Shown piece by piece: positions 7,600 through 16,001 of a stretch of 21,758 bases of DNA (the stretch's first letter is position 1; the number at the start of each line of letters is the position of its first letter). Made by a program: the position numbers and the translations under genes. This stretch comes from Candidatus Bathyarchaeota archaeon (GTDB lineage Archaea > Thermoproteota > Bathyarchaeia > RBG-16-48-13 > JAGMEO01): positions 1 to 21,758 of the forward strand of contig JAUVYS010000008.1 of the NCBI GenBank assembly GCA_030602965.1, read 5' to 3'. Below the pieces are notes generated by a model, which was given only the letters and a program-made list of their open reading frames with translations, did no database searches and had not been told where the DNA came from.

Positions 7600-7753
7600 C
7601 GACAGCCACTCATGTTAGACCTGACTGCACCACCAGGGCTATATTTGATAGGATGATTAGAAATTTGGGAATATGTGGCTTATTTAAGCATTTACATACC
7701 TTTCCGTCTTTCAAAAATATCAAAGCAAATAGTTTTTGGTCCCGCGGGAGCGA

Positions 7754-7783
7754 GTTTCAGCTAAACATTAGATTGATTATGCT
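7754..7783 (-). other. tRNA-Tyr intron at 59/60 in the T loop, 30 nt
   Basis: BHB: outer T stem GGGCG/CGCTC, central TTCA/TGAA, bulges AA^A and AC^T, inner GC(A)TAA/TTAGC. Excision gives the canonical T loop TTCAAAT. Confidence 0.85.
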
Positions 7784-7805
7784 TTTGAACGCCCGACAAT
7801 CCGGT

Positions 7806-7851
7806 GTCTGTTAGCTTGGTATGTTAAGTTTTGTCTACCCAAAGTAGACAT
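7806..7851 (-). other. tRNA-Tyr intron at 37/38, 46 nt
   Basis: BHB: central CTGT/ACAG, bulges AG^A and AC^A. Inside lies a TGTCTAC/GTAGACA hairpin followed by a single-stranded stretch containing TACCAAGCT, which is complementary to the D arm. Confidence 0.85.
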
Positions 7852-7858
7852 CTACAGC

Positions 7859-7889
7859 GTCTCCGTCCTTTTCACTTGAAAAGGGGACT
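7859..7889 (-). other. tRNA-Tyr intron at 30/31, 31 nt
   Basis: BHB: central CTTC/GGAG (one G-U pair), bulges CG^A and AC^G, inner helix GTCC/GGAC continuing as TTTTC/GAAAA with a 2-nt CC bulge. Excision restores the stem TCCGG/CCGGA. Confidence 0.82.
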
Positions 7890-7946
7890 CGGAAGCTCTA
7901 CCAAGCTGAGCTACCGCGGGATAAATCAAAGAAAACAAAAATTGGC

Positions 7947-7954
7947 ATATAAAT
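7947..7954 (-). promoter_or_regulatory. TATA box of tRNA-Tyr
   Basis: Minus-strand ATTTATATGCC, centred about 30 bases upstream of the tRNA 5' end. Confidence 0.5.
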
Positions 7955-8041
7955 GTTCTTTGATTCTAAACATCTACATCTTATCTCAGCTTTCAGAACA
8001 ATAATAAGTAGGCTGAACATAAATCACGATACCTAATAACA

Positions 8042-8049
8042 CTTATAAG
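8042..8049 (+). promoter_or_regulatory. TATA box of tRNA-Lys
   Basis: The palindromic CTTATAAG is centred about 38 bases before the first tRNA base, which would leave a leader of about a dozen bases. Confidence 0.4.
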
Positions 8050-8083
8050 TCAACTAGATTTTCTCTTCCGATGAAAAACAAGC

Positions 8084-8160
8084 GGGCCCGTAGCTCAGCA
8101 AGGAAGAGCATCGGGCTTTTAACCCGGTGGTCCTGGGTTCAATTCCCAGCGGGCTCACCA
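8084..8160 (+). tRNA. tRNA-Lys(TTT), no intron
   Basis: Acceptor GGGCCCG/CGGGCTC (one G-U pair), D arm GCTC-AGCAAGGAA-GAGC, anticodon arm TCGGG-CTTTTAA-CCCGG with anticodon TTT, T arm CTGGG-TTCAATT-CCCAG, A73 and encoded CCA. It is the only tRNA in the window without an intron and the only one on the plus strand. It lies just upstream of the rpo block. Confidence 0.97.
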
Positions 8161-8441
8161 CTTATAATTCTCCCATGTTCTTCATGATTCAGTACAATTG
8201 TCCAAAAAATTATGGAGATTAGTAAGCCTCCACATCTCGGTGAGTCTACGATAAAGTTTATTAAGTTCTTGACGTTGCTACTTTTGTTAACTTTAGATTT
8301 AGAGGCAATGCCTCTTATGAAATTTGGGTTTTTTAGACTAGGTGATTTTCTAGTCAAATCCGTTTGGAGGAAATTCAAGTCATTGGTTACGAATTTGGGA
8401 ATTAATATCATTGAATTGTGTGTGCAGGGTGTTAATGCTAA
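8161..8441 (+). other. Gap at the usual rpoH position; possible decayed rpoH
   Basis: In many archaea rpoH (about 80 codons) directly precedes rpoB. This 281-base gap has the right size but no intact RpoH frame. Scattered resemblances exist in different frames: HVL..HD at 8174, P-x9-GD at 8311-8346 (RpoH has DP...GD with equal spacing), then PFGGNS...R at 8360-8392, comparable with the RpoH ending SPTAGES-YYR. A 78-codon open frame (8212-8448) overlaps the rpoB start but is leucine-rich and unrecognised. The matches are weak and may be chance. The rpoB promoter probably also lies here. Confidence 0.25.
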
Positions 8442-11400
8442 GTGTTGAATGATTTGCAATCATTAAAATTAGATCTTTGGATTTTAATGAAAAAACATAT
8501 TGAAGAAAAGGGCTTGGTCAGGCAGCATCTTGATTCGTATAATGATCTTATAGATGGAGGTTTACAGGAAATAGTGAATGAGGTAGGGAAAATTCAGGTA
8601 GAAGCTCAAGATTATCCTTTTAAAGTTAAGCTTGGAAAGATTGAAGCCACTCTTCCGCGAATTGTAGAGGTAGATGGTTCAGATCACACAATTTATCCGA
8701 TGGAAACTCGACTAAGAAGTCTAACTTATTCTGCTCCTCTATACCTTGAAATGATACCTGTAAAAGACGGCGTTGAAGGTTTCTCAGAAACTGTTTACAT
8801 TGGTAATCTTCCGGTTATGTTAAAGTCTAAACTATGTCCTCTTTCTAAGATGACTCCTGAGGAGCTAATTAAGGCAGGTGAGGATTCAAACGATCCTGGT
8901 GGATACTTCATTGTTAATGGTACAGAAAGAGTAACTGTTGCAATGGAGGATTTAGCCCCAAATAGAATATTGGTTGACATCGATAATAGTGGAACTAAGC
9001 CTGTTTACAGGGCGAAGGTTTTCTCAACGACGGTTGGGTTCAGAGCAAGAATTGAAATGAAAATGAAGAATAATGGTGTCATCTATGTTTCTATACCGGG
9101 CGTCCCATCTGAGCTCCCAGTAATTATATTGATGCGAGCTTTACGCTTGGAGTCAGATAAAGATATAGTTGAATTGGTTTCAAGCGATGAAAAAATTCAG
9201 AACCAGCTTGAACCATCTTTTGATGTAGTTCAAGGAATAAATACAACTCAGGATGCAATAGCGTATATTGGTAATAGAGTTGCCTATGGTCAAATTGAGG
9301 AGTATAGAATTAAAAGGGCTGAAAGCGTTTTAATCAGGAACTTTTTTCCTCACATAGGTCAAACAGATGAAAACCATTTGGAGAAAGCAAGATTTCTAGG
9401 AGAGATGGCTTTAAGGGTTATTGAACTAAAACTGGGACGCAGAAAGGAAGACGATAGAGATAATTATGGAAATAAACGATTGAGATTAGCTGGGCCTCTC
9501 TTATCAGACCTCTTTAGGATAGCCTTTCGAAGTCTATGTAGAGACATAAAATATCAATTAGACCGCATGAGCATCAGAAGGAAAGCCCTCTCAATTCCTA
9601 CTGCAGTAAGACCTGGAATAGTGACAGATCGTATGAACCATGCTTTGGCAACAGGAAACTGGGGGCGAGGAAGAGTTGGAATGACACAACTCTTAGATCG
9701 TACAAATTATATATCAACCTTAAGTCACTTAAGGCGTCTCCAATCTCCCCTTAGTAGAAGTCAACCAAACTTCGAAGCTAGAGATTTGCATCCAACTCAT
9801 TGGGGAAGACTTTGTCCCAATGAAACACCTGAAGGTTCAAACTGTGGTCTAGTAAAAAATCTAGCTCTCATGGCATCCATTTCTGTTGTTACTGACACTG
9901 ATAAGGTTAAACGTTTCTTGAGAAGCCCTCTAGGTGTAGTATCTACAACTAAACCTATTTCAGAGGAGAAGGAAGTTTACGCAAAAATCTTTGTTGATGG
10001 CTCTCTAATTGGATACCATAATGATCCGGGCTCCTTAGTAAGTGCTTTTAGGAAGGCTCGTAGGCATGGAGAAATAGATCCAGAGGTTAACATCGTTCAC
10101 TACTCTGAACACAAAGGAAATGTTTCCCCTATAGTTTTCGTGAATTGTAATACTGGAAGAATACGACGGCCATTAATAATAATAGAAAATGGCGAATCTA
10201 AATTAAAACCTGAACAAATCACGAAACTAAAAGAAGGAGAAATCACATTTGAAGACCTTGTTTTAGAGGGTAGTATAGAATACCTAGATGCAGAGGAAGA
10301 AGAAAACACGTATGTGGCTTTAAACCATGAAAGCTTAACACCCATGCACACCCATCTGGAAATTGCACCTTACACAATACTCGGCATATGTGCATCAACA
10401 ATTCCATACGCTGAGCATAATCAGTCTCCTAGAAACTCCTACGAAGCAGCGATGGCTAAACAAGCTTTAGGTATTTCCTCAATCAACTACTTCAACAGAG
10501 CAGACTCGCGATCACACCTCCTTCATTATCCCCAAAAACCCCTAGTAACAACAAAACCAATGGAAGTCCTGCGCTACAACGAAAAACCCTCTGGACAAAA
10601 CTGCATAGTAGCGGTTTTATCCTACAAAGGCTACAACATGGAAGACGCTATAGTGTTAAACAAATCTTCAATACAACGCGGTATGTTTAAATCCTTTTTC
10701 TATCGGGTCTATGTTGCAGAAGGCAGACGGTACCTCGGCGGATTAAAAGATAAATTTGAAACTCCGCCTTCTGACACAAGGGGCTTCAGAGGAGAACAAT
10801 ATTATAAACTGCTTGAAGAAGACGGAGTTATTGGCGTAGAATCTCTTGTTAATGGAAGCGAGGTACTTATCGGCAGAACAAGTCCACCGCGCTTCTTAGA
10901 AGAATATAAGGAGTTTGAACTTAAAGGTCCCACAAGAAGAGACACCTCTATTACCATGAGATCTACCGAAGCAGGAACTGTGGATGAAGTATTTCTAATG
11001 GTTTCAGCTCAAGGCAATCGACTGGTTAAGGTTAAGACTCGGGATCAAAGAATCCCGGAGATAGGAGACAAATTTGCTTCTCGACATGGACAGAAGGGCG
11101 TAATTGGCATGGTTGTACCTCATGTTGACATGCCGTTCACAGAAGATGGCATTGTTCCTGACATAATAATTAATCCTCATGCCTTTCCCTCTAGAATGAC
11201 TATTGGACAGTTTGTTGAGTCTATTTCCGGCAAAGTTGCAGCTTTAGAGGGTGAGGTCATGGATGGAACGCCTTTCTACAGTGTAACAGTGGATGAACTA
11301 AGGAAAAAACTCCTTAGTCTAGGTTTCCAACATAGTGGGAGGGAAGTCTTGTATGATGGTTCAACCGGAAAAAAATATGAAGCCTCCATCTTTATTGGTG

Positions 11401-11801
11401 TCGTATACTACCAGAAACTCCATCACATGGTAGCAGATAAAATACACGCAAGGGCAAGAGGACAAGTACAGATGCTTACTAGGCAACCCACTGAAGGAAG
11501 AGCTAGAGGAGGAGGTTTACGATTCGGGGAAATGGAAAGAGACTGTCTAATAGGATATGGCGCAGCTCTTCTTCTGAAAGATAGGCTTTTGGATGAATCA
11601 GATAAAACAATCATATATGTTTGTGAAAAATGTGGTTTCATCGGATTCTACGACTTTAAGAAGAGAAAGTATATTTGTAGAGTGTGTGGAGAGAATACTA
11701 TTATTTCCCCCATTGTTGTCTCCTACGCTTTTAAACTTCTATTGCAAGAGTTGATGAGTCTGTGTGTTGCACCAAGAATGAAGCTTGGAGGTCGAGCGTA
11801 A
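8442..11801 (+). CDS. rpoB: DNA-directed RNA polymerase subunit B (unsplit)
   Basis: Second-largest RNA polymerase subunit, 1119 residues, in one piece rather than B'' and B'. The N-terminus GLVRQHLDSYNDL matches the family. Other landmarks are PGGYFIVNGTERV, RDLHPTHWGRLCPNETPEGSNCGL, SYKGYNMEDAIVLNKSS, GDKFASRHGQKGVIG with active-site lysine and arginine residues, and the wall/anchor region ending in GRARGGGLRFGEMERD. A C-terminal zinc ribbon CEKC...CRVC is present. The start is GTG 8442, with AGGGTG at 8426-8431 as a possible ribosome site; homologue alignment supports a start near here. It is followed directly by rpoA (stop and ATG separated by one base). Confidence 0.97.
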   Translation: MLNDLQSLKLDLWILMKKHIEEKGLVRQHLDSYNDLIDGGLQEIVNEVGKIQVEAQDYPFKVKLGKIEATLPRIVEVDGSDHTIYPMETRLRSLTYSAPLYLEMIPVKDGVEGFSETVYIGNLPVMLKSKLCPLSKMTPEELIKAGEDSNDPGGYFIVNGTERVTVAMEDLAPNRILVDIDNSGTKPVYRAKVFSTTVGFRARIEMKMKNNGVIYVSIPGVPSELPVIILMRALRLESDKDIVELVSSDEKIQNQLEPSFDVVQGINTTQDAIAYIGNRVAYGQIEEYRIKRAESVLIRNFFPHIGQTDENHLEKARFLGEMALRVIELKLGRRKEDDRDNYGNKRLRLAGPLLSDLFRIAFRSLCRDIKYQLDRMSIRRKALSIPTAVRPGIVTDRMNHALATGNWGRGRVGMTQLLDRTNYISTLSHLRRLQSPLSRSQPNFEARDLHPTHWGRLCPNETPEGSNCGLVKNLALMASISVVTDTDKVKRFLRSPLGVVSTTKPISEEKEVYAKIFVDGSLIGYHNDPGSLVSAFRKARRHGEIDPEVNIVHYSEHKGNVSPIVFVNCNTGRIRRPLIIIENGESKLKPEQITKLKEGEITFEDLVLEGSIEYLDAEEEENTYVALNHESLTPMHTHLEIAPYTILGICASTIPYAEHNQSPRNSYEAAMAKQALGISSINYFNRADSRSHLLHYPQKPLVTTKPMEVLRYNEKPSGQNCIVAVLSYKGYNMEDAIVLNKSSIQRGMFKSFFYRVYVAEGRRYLGGLKDKFETPPSDTRGFRGEQYYKLLEEDGVIGVESLVNGSEVLIGRTSPPRFLEEYKEFELKGPTRRDTSITMRSTEAGTVDEVFLMVSAQGNRLVKVKTRDQRIPEIGDKFASRHGQKGVIGMVVPHVDMPFTEDGIVPDIIINPHAFPSRMTIGQFVESISGKVAALEGEVMDGTPFYSVTVDELRKKLLSLGFQHSGREVLYDGSTGKKYEASIFIGVVYYQKLHHMVADKIHARARGQVQMLTRQPTEGRARGGGLRFGEMERDCLIGYGAALLLKDRLLDESDKTIIYVCEKCGFIGFYDFKKRKYICRVCGENTIISPIVVSYAFKLLLQELMSLCVAPRMKLGGRA

Positions 11802-11802
11802 A

Positions 11803-14800
11803 ATGTCAGGAGAAGCAGAGCTCTCTAAGGTTTTAGGACAGATAAGTTTTGGTCTTCTGTCTCCAAGTGAGATCAGAAAACTCTCAGTTGTTGAGGTAAA
11901 AACTGCCGACACTTACGATGAAGATGGAGCATCAATAATTACAGGACTTATGGATGGACGTTTGGGAACACTTGAGCCCAGACAAAGATGTAAAACCTGT
12001 GGTAATACTGCTGCACGTTGTCCTGGACACTTTGGTAACATCGAATTAGCTGTTCCAGTCATTCATGTAGAATTTGCCAAGATCATTTACAAATTGATGA
12101 CAACCACATGTCGAAGTTGTGGTCATGTTCTCCTATCTACTGAAAAGATTAATCAATATCGTGAGAAGATGAAAAAGGAGGAACAATCGCTTGGTTTCGT
12201 TTCAAAGACTATGTACAAAAATGTTGAAAAAAACGCGAAAAAGAACACAACATGTCCACACTGTGGTGCGAAACAATTTAAGATAAAGTTTAGCAAGCCA
12301 ACAACCTTTCATGAAATACTTGAAGATGGTGGAGTTCGAAAACTTAATGCAAGTATAATAAGGGAGCGACTTGAACGAATTCCAGACGATGAGCTTGACA
12401 TTCTAGGCTTCAATTCAAACGCAGCAAGACCTGACTGGATGATTCTTCATACGTTGCCAGTACCACCTGTTTATGTCCGTCCTTCTATAACTCTTGACTC
12501 TGGGATAAGATCTGAAGATGATCTAACTCACAAACTCGTAGACATCATTAGAATAAATCAAAGATTGAAGGAAAACATAGACGCTGGAGCACCAACCCTA
12601 ATAATTCAAGACTTATCAGAACTTCTTCAATATCATGTTACAACATATTTCAATAATGCGGCTTCAGGGATCCCACCGGCAAGGCATAGGTCTGGAAGAC
12701 CGCTAAAAACCCTATCTCAAAGGTTAAAGGGTAAAGAGGGTAGATTTAGGAGTAACCTCTCAGGAAAAAGAGTAGACTTTTCTGCACGTACAGTTATATC
12801 GCCTGATCCCAACATTGGTATAAATGAAGTTGGTGTTCCCTATGAGATTGCAAAGCAACTTACAATTCCTGTAAAAGTGACACCTTTTAATATTGATGAG
12901 ATGAAGAGACTAATAATAAATGGCCCAGACAAATATCCAGGTGCCATTTACGTTGTGAGGCCAGATGGTAAACGCTTAAGATTAGAGTTCGTTACAGAAC
13001 GGGAAAAAATTGCAGAAGCCATACAACCAGGCTTCACTATTGAACGTCATCTAAGGGATAGAGACATTGTAATATTTAATAGACAACCTTCTCTGCACAG
13101 AATGTCTATTATGGCTCATTATGTTAAGGTGCTGCCTTACAAAACCTTTAGACTAAATCTGTGTGTATGTGTACCTTACAATGCTGATTTTGATGGTGAT
13201 GAAATGAACCTGCATGTCCCTCAAAGCACTGAGGCTAGAATAGAGGCTCATATGCTCATGAGGGTTCAAGATCAAATTCTTTCACCCCGTTATGGAGGGC
13301 CAATAATTGGTGCTATTCGAGATCATATAAGCGCAGCTTTTCTTCTCACCAGTGATTCCACAAAGCTTGGAAAGGAAGAAGTGTTCCGTCTCCTAATGGC
13401 GGTCGGATATGACGGTCCTATGCCTAAACCAAAGATTAAAGGTAAAAAACCATTGTGGACAGGCAAACAAATTTTCAGTCTCTTCCTTCCAGAAGGATTC
13501 AATTACACATTGAAGTCGAGTATCTGTAAACAATGCTCTATATGTCTCCAAGAAAAATGTAAAAACGATGCTTTTGTCGTAGTAAGGAATGGAGAATTAA
13601 AGAAAGGTGTTATAGATAAAAACTCAATTGGCGCTGAAAGATCTGAAAGTATGTTTCACAGAATCGTAAAAGACTATGGGACAAAAGCAGGAAAGACATT
13701 TCTGAACTTTATAAGTAGGCTTCTTACGGAATTCATCTCTATTTTAGGCTTCACATTCTCACTCGATGAACTAGACCTTCCAGATAGAACAAGAAAAAAG
13801 ATTAGAAGTGTCCTTGAAAAAACTGAAAAAGAAGTTCAAGAATTGATTCAAAAATATAAAAATAAAAGTCTCCAGAGACTTGCTGGAAAAACACTCGAGG
13901 AATCTCTCGAGATATATATAATGAATAAGCTAGCTCAAGCAAGAGGTGAAGCTGGAAAAGCTGTTGACCGCTTCTTCACTATTAATAATCATGGAATAAT
14001 AATGACTAAAACGGGAGCGCGAGGATCCAATCTGAACATAGGGCAAATGGCAGCTTGTTTAGGACAACAATCAGTAAGAGGAAAACGAATCACCCTTGGA
14101 TACAGGGGTCGAACTCTCCCGCACTTCAAGATGGACGATCCGAGTCCAGAGGCCAGAGGATTTGTCAACGCATCCTACAGAGAAGGGCTAAACCCAACGG
14201 AATTTTTCTTCCATGCCATGGGTGGAAGAGAGGGTCTGGTAGATACTGCGGTACGAACACAACGAAGCGGATATATGCAACGTAGACTCATAAACGCTCT
14301 GGAGCATCTGCGGGTTGAATATGATGGAACTGTCAGAAACTCTGTGGGAGACATAATTAGTTTCAAACATGGTGAAGACGGTGTTGACCCCGCTAAGAGT
14401 GATCATGGGAAAGCTGTAAACGTAGAAAGGCTGGTTGAGACTATTAAATTAACTACTCGAGAAGGAAAACCAGTTTCCAAAAATTACATTGAAAAACAGG
14501 TTAATGAACTAGATGCTGAACTTTCTCCATCACTCCAAAATGAGCTTAAAAAACAATTATTAAAAGTGAAATTGGGTAGAAAAGGTGTTAACAAAGCAAT
14601 ATCTGCTATTGTAAGAAACTTTAAAAGAGCGCTTGTTGAGCCTGGTGAAGCAGTTGGCATAGTTGCAGCTCAATCTATTGGGGAACCTGGAACCCAGATG
14701 ACATTACGTACTTTCCATTATGCTGGAGTAAAGGAGATGAACGTCACTTTGGGTCTCCATCGTTTAATCGAAATTGTTGACGCTCGTCGATCACCATCAA

Positions 14801-15621
14801 CTCCAATAATGACAATTCCATTAGATAAGGAACATAAAGTGAGCAGAGAGAAGGCAACTGAAATTGCACATGAAATCCTTTCGACAACAATCGAGGACAT
14901 GGCTAAAACAGTATACGTCGACTTAGAGCAAGCAGCAGTAGTAATAGTGCTTGATAAAGACACAATGAAGGCGCACGATATAACTTTAGAAAAACTTCAG
15001 GCATTTCTTTCATTTCCCAACTGTGATGTAAAAGTTGACGGAGAAACTATTTTAATAACTTCAAAGAAAACCGATAAAGATCTTCGAAAATTATTGGAAA
15101 AAACCTCATCAACACATGTTAAGGGCGTCCCCGATATACATAAAGTCTTAATAACCGAAGAAGAAAACGAGTGGCTGCTGAATACAGATGGCTCTAACCT
15201 TTCGAAAGCACTTACGATTTCAGGTATAGACCCAACTAGAACAGTAACAAACAACATCCATGAAATAGCTAAGACCCTCGGTATAGAAGCAGCTAGAACT
15301 GTCATCATACGAGAGGCATTCAATGTTCTTGAGGAACAAGGTCTTGACGTTGACCTAAGGCACATAATGTTAGTAGCTGATATCATGACGCACACTGGAG
15401 AGGTTCGTCAAATAGGAAGACACGGAGTTAGTGGACAAAAATCAAGTATCCTTGCAAGAGCTGCTTTTGAAATTACTCTACCAACCATTGTTGAAGCAGC
15501 TACTAAAGGCTCTTCAGATAGACTTAAGGGAGTCACAGAATCTGTAATTGTGGGTCAAAATATACCTGTCGGCACAGGACTCATCGAGTTGTATATGGGA
15601 GGTACAAAGAAATCTTCTTAA
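11803..15621 (+). CDS. rpoA: DNA-directed RNA polymerase subunit A, fused A'-A''
   Basis: Largest RNA polymerase subunit, 1272 residues. Most Euryarchaeota and Crenarchaeota encode it as two genes; here the frame is continuous. Zinc sites near the N-terminus are CKTC...CPGHFGNIELAVPV and CRSC...CPHC. NADFDGDEMN at residues 460-469 binds the catalytic Mg. A Cys-rich segment CKQCSICLQEKC lies mid-protein. The A''-like part holds EPGEAVGIVAAQSIGEPGTQMTLRTFHYAG (bridge helix/trigger loop side) and a C-terminal HTGEVRQIGRHGVSGQK region. ATG 11803 is preferred because GGAGGT (11787-11792) sits 10 bases upstream, inside the end of rpoB. A TTG at 11785 is in frame but overlaps that site. Confidence 0.97.
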   Translation: MSGEAELSKVLGQISFGLLSPSEIRKLSVVEVKTADTYDEDGASIITGLMDGRLGTLEPRQRCKTCGNTAARCPGHFGNIELAVPVIHVEFAKIIYKLMTTTCRSCGHVLLSTEKINQYREKMKKEEQSLGFVSKTMYKNVEKNAKKNTTCPHCGAKQFKIKFSKPTTFHEILEDGGVRKLNASIIRERLERIPDDELDILGFNSNAARPDWMILHTLPVPPVYVRPSITLDSGIRSEDDLTHKLVDIIRINQRLKENIDAGAPTLIIQDLSELLQYHVTTYFNNAASGIPPARHRSGRPLKTLSQRLKGKEGRFRSNLSGKRVDFSARTVISPDPNIGINEVGVPYEIAKQLTIPVKVTPFNIDEMKRLIINGPDKYPGAIYVVRPDGKRLRLEFVTEREKIAEAIQPGFTIERHLRDRDIVIFNRQPSLHRMSIMAHYVKVLPYKTFRLNLCVCVPYNADFDGDEMNLHVPQSTEARIEAHMLMRVQDQILSPRYGGPIIGAIRDHISAAFLLTSDSTKLGKEEVFRLLMAVGYDGPMPKPKIKGKKPLWTGKQIFSLFLPEGFNYTLKSSICKQCSICLQEKCKNDAFVVVRNGELKKGVIDKNSIGAERSESMFHRIVKDYGTKAGKTFLNFISRLLTEFISILGFTFSLDELDLPDRTRKKIRSVLEKTEKEVQELIQKYKNKSLQRLAGKTLEESLEIYIMNKLAQARGEAGKAVDRFFTINNHGIIMTKTGARGSNLNIGQMAACLGQQSVRGKRITLGYRGRTLPHFKMDDPSPEARGFVNASYREGLNPTEFFFHAMGGREGLVDTAVRTQRSGYMQRRLINALEHLRVEYDGTVRNSVGDIISFKHGEDGVDPAKSDHGKAVNVERLVETIKLTTREGKPVSKNYIEKQVNELDAELSPSLQNELKKQLLKVKLGRKGVNKAISAIVRNFKRALVEPGEAVGIVAAQSIGEPGTQMTLRTFHYAGVKEMNVTLGLHRLIEIVDARRSPSTPIMTIPLDKEHKVSREKATEIAHEILSTTIEDMAKTVYVDLEQAAVVIVLDKDTMKAHDITLEKLQAFLSFPNCDVKVDGETILITSKKTDKDLRKLLEKTSSTHVKGVPDIHKVLITEEENEWLLNTDGSNLSKALTISGIDPTRTVTNNIHEIAKTLGIEAARTVIIREAFNVLEEQGLDVDLRHIMLVADIMTHTGEVRQIGRHGVSGQKSSILARAAFEITLPTIVEAATKGSSDRLKGVTESVIVGQNIPVGTGLIELYMGGTKKSS

Positions 15622-15683
15622 TGAGACTTTAATTTATTCTATACATAAATGTCCCTCATAGACACGAAGGGAGAAGCTATACC

Positions 15684-16001
15684 TTGGTGGAATTCGAAAA
15701 GTCGTTAAAAACGGTCTTCAAAACAGGTAAGGTGATAATAGGCTCTAAGCAAGCCTTAAATTTAACAAAAGCGGGAAAAGCAAAGATGGTCATTCTTAGC
15801 TCAAACTGTCCTGAAAAATTCAGGAAAAACATTCAAAATTATTCACAAATCTCCAAAATACCAGTTTACATCTCTACCTTTCACAGTAAAGGCTTGAGGA
15901 GGATCTGTGGAAAACCCTTTAATGTTTCCGCCATAACTATTAGAGATGTTGGAGACTCTGACATATTGAAATTGGTGAAATCTGATGTTAACAGGGATTA
16001 A
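15684..16001 (+). CDS. rpl30e: Ribosomal protein L30e (eL30)
   Basis: Large-subunit protein of 105 residues, an L7Ae/L30e-fold RNA binder. The N-terminus EFEKSLKTVFKTGKVIIGSKQAL and the central KAKMVILSSNCPEKFRKNI match archaeal L30e. The start may be TTG 15684 or the adjacent GTG 15687; GGGAG at 15669-15673 serves either. In archaea it commonly lies between rpoA and nusA, as here. Its last 17 bases overlap the nusA start, which suggests translational coupling. Confidence 0.93.
   Translation: MVEFEKSLKTVFKTGKVIIGSKQALNLTKAGKAKMVILSSNCPEKFRKNIQNYSQISKIPVYISTFHSKGLRRICGKPFNVSAITIRDVGDSDILKLVKSDVNRD

Larger units (their letters stand above)
7518..7639 (-). tRNA. tRNA-Asp(GTC) with two introns, one in the acceptor stem
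   Basis: The 5' acceptor strand GCCCTGG starts at 7639. The D arm is GTGC-loop-ACAT and the anticodon arm AGTGG-CTGTCG[intron]C-CCGCT has anticodon GTC. The T arm is CCGGG-TTCAAAT-CCCGG. The 3' acceptor strand is split: CCA at 7557-7559, then a 31-nt intron (7526-7556), then GGGC, G73 and an encoded CCA. Joining gives CCAGGGC, a perfect match to GCCCTGG. The first intron is 13 nt (7587-7599) at 37/38. The last exon is only 8 nt including CCA. Confidence 0.93.
7737..7920 (-). tRNA. tRNA-Tyr(GTA) with three introns
   Basis: The acceptor CCCGCGG/CCGCGGG with a C1-G72 pair is the archaeal tRNA-Tyr identity pair; A73 and CCA are encoded. The D arm is GCTC-AGCTTGGTA-GAGC. Three introns are removed: 7859-7889 (30/31), 7806-7851 (37/38) and 7754-7783 (59/60). 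The mature anticodon arm is then TCCGG-CTGTAGA-CCGGA and the T arm GGGCG-TTCAAAT-CGCTC, giving a standard cloverleaf of about 77 nt. Intron total is 107 nt, more than the exons. All three fold into BHB motifs with cuts that give this product. Confidence 0.93.

Noticed and set aside
7500..7814. A 104-codon open frame across the tRNA cluster
   Set aside because: It runs antisense through tRNA-Asp and into tRNA-Tyr and has no recognisable protein features.
7806..7851. Box C/D guide RNA inside the tRNA-Tyr intron, as in tRNA-Trp introns of some archaea
   Set aside because: No C box (RTGATGA) or D box (CTGA) pair was found in the intron.
8212..8448. A 78-codon frame upstream of rpoB as a new small protein
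   Set aside because: No ribosome binding site and a composition that looks like non-coding AT-rich DNA; treated only as part of the possible rpoH relic.
8139..8459. A minus-strand 106-codon frame before rpoB
   Set aside because: It overlaps the 3' end of tRNA-Lys and resembles no known family.
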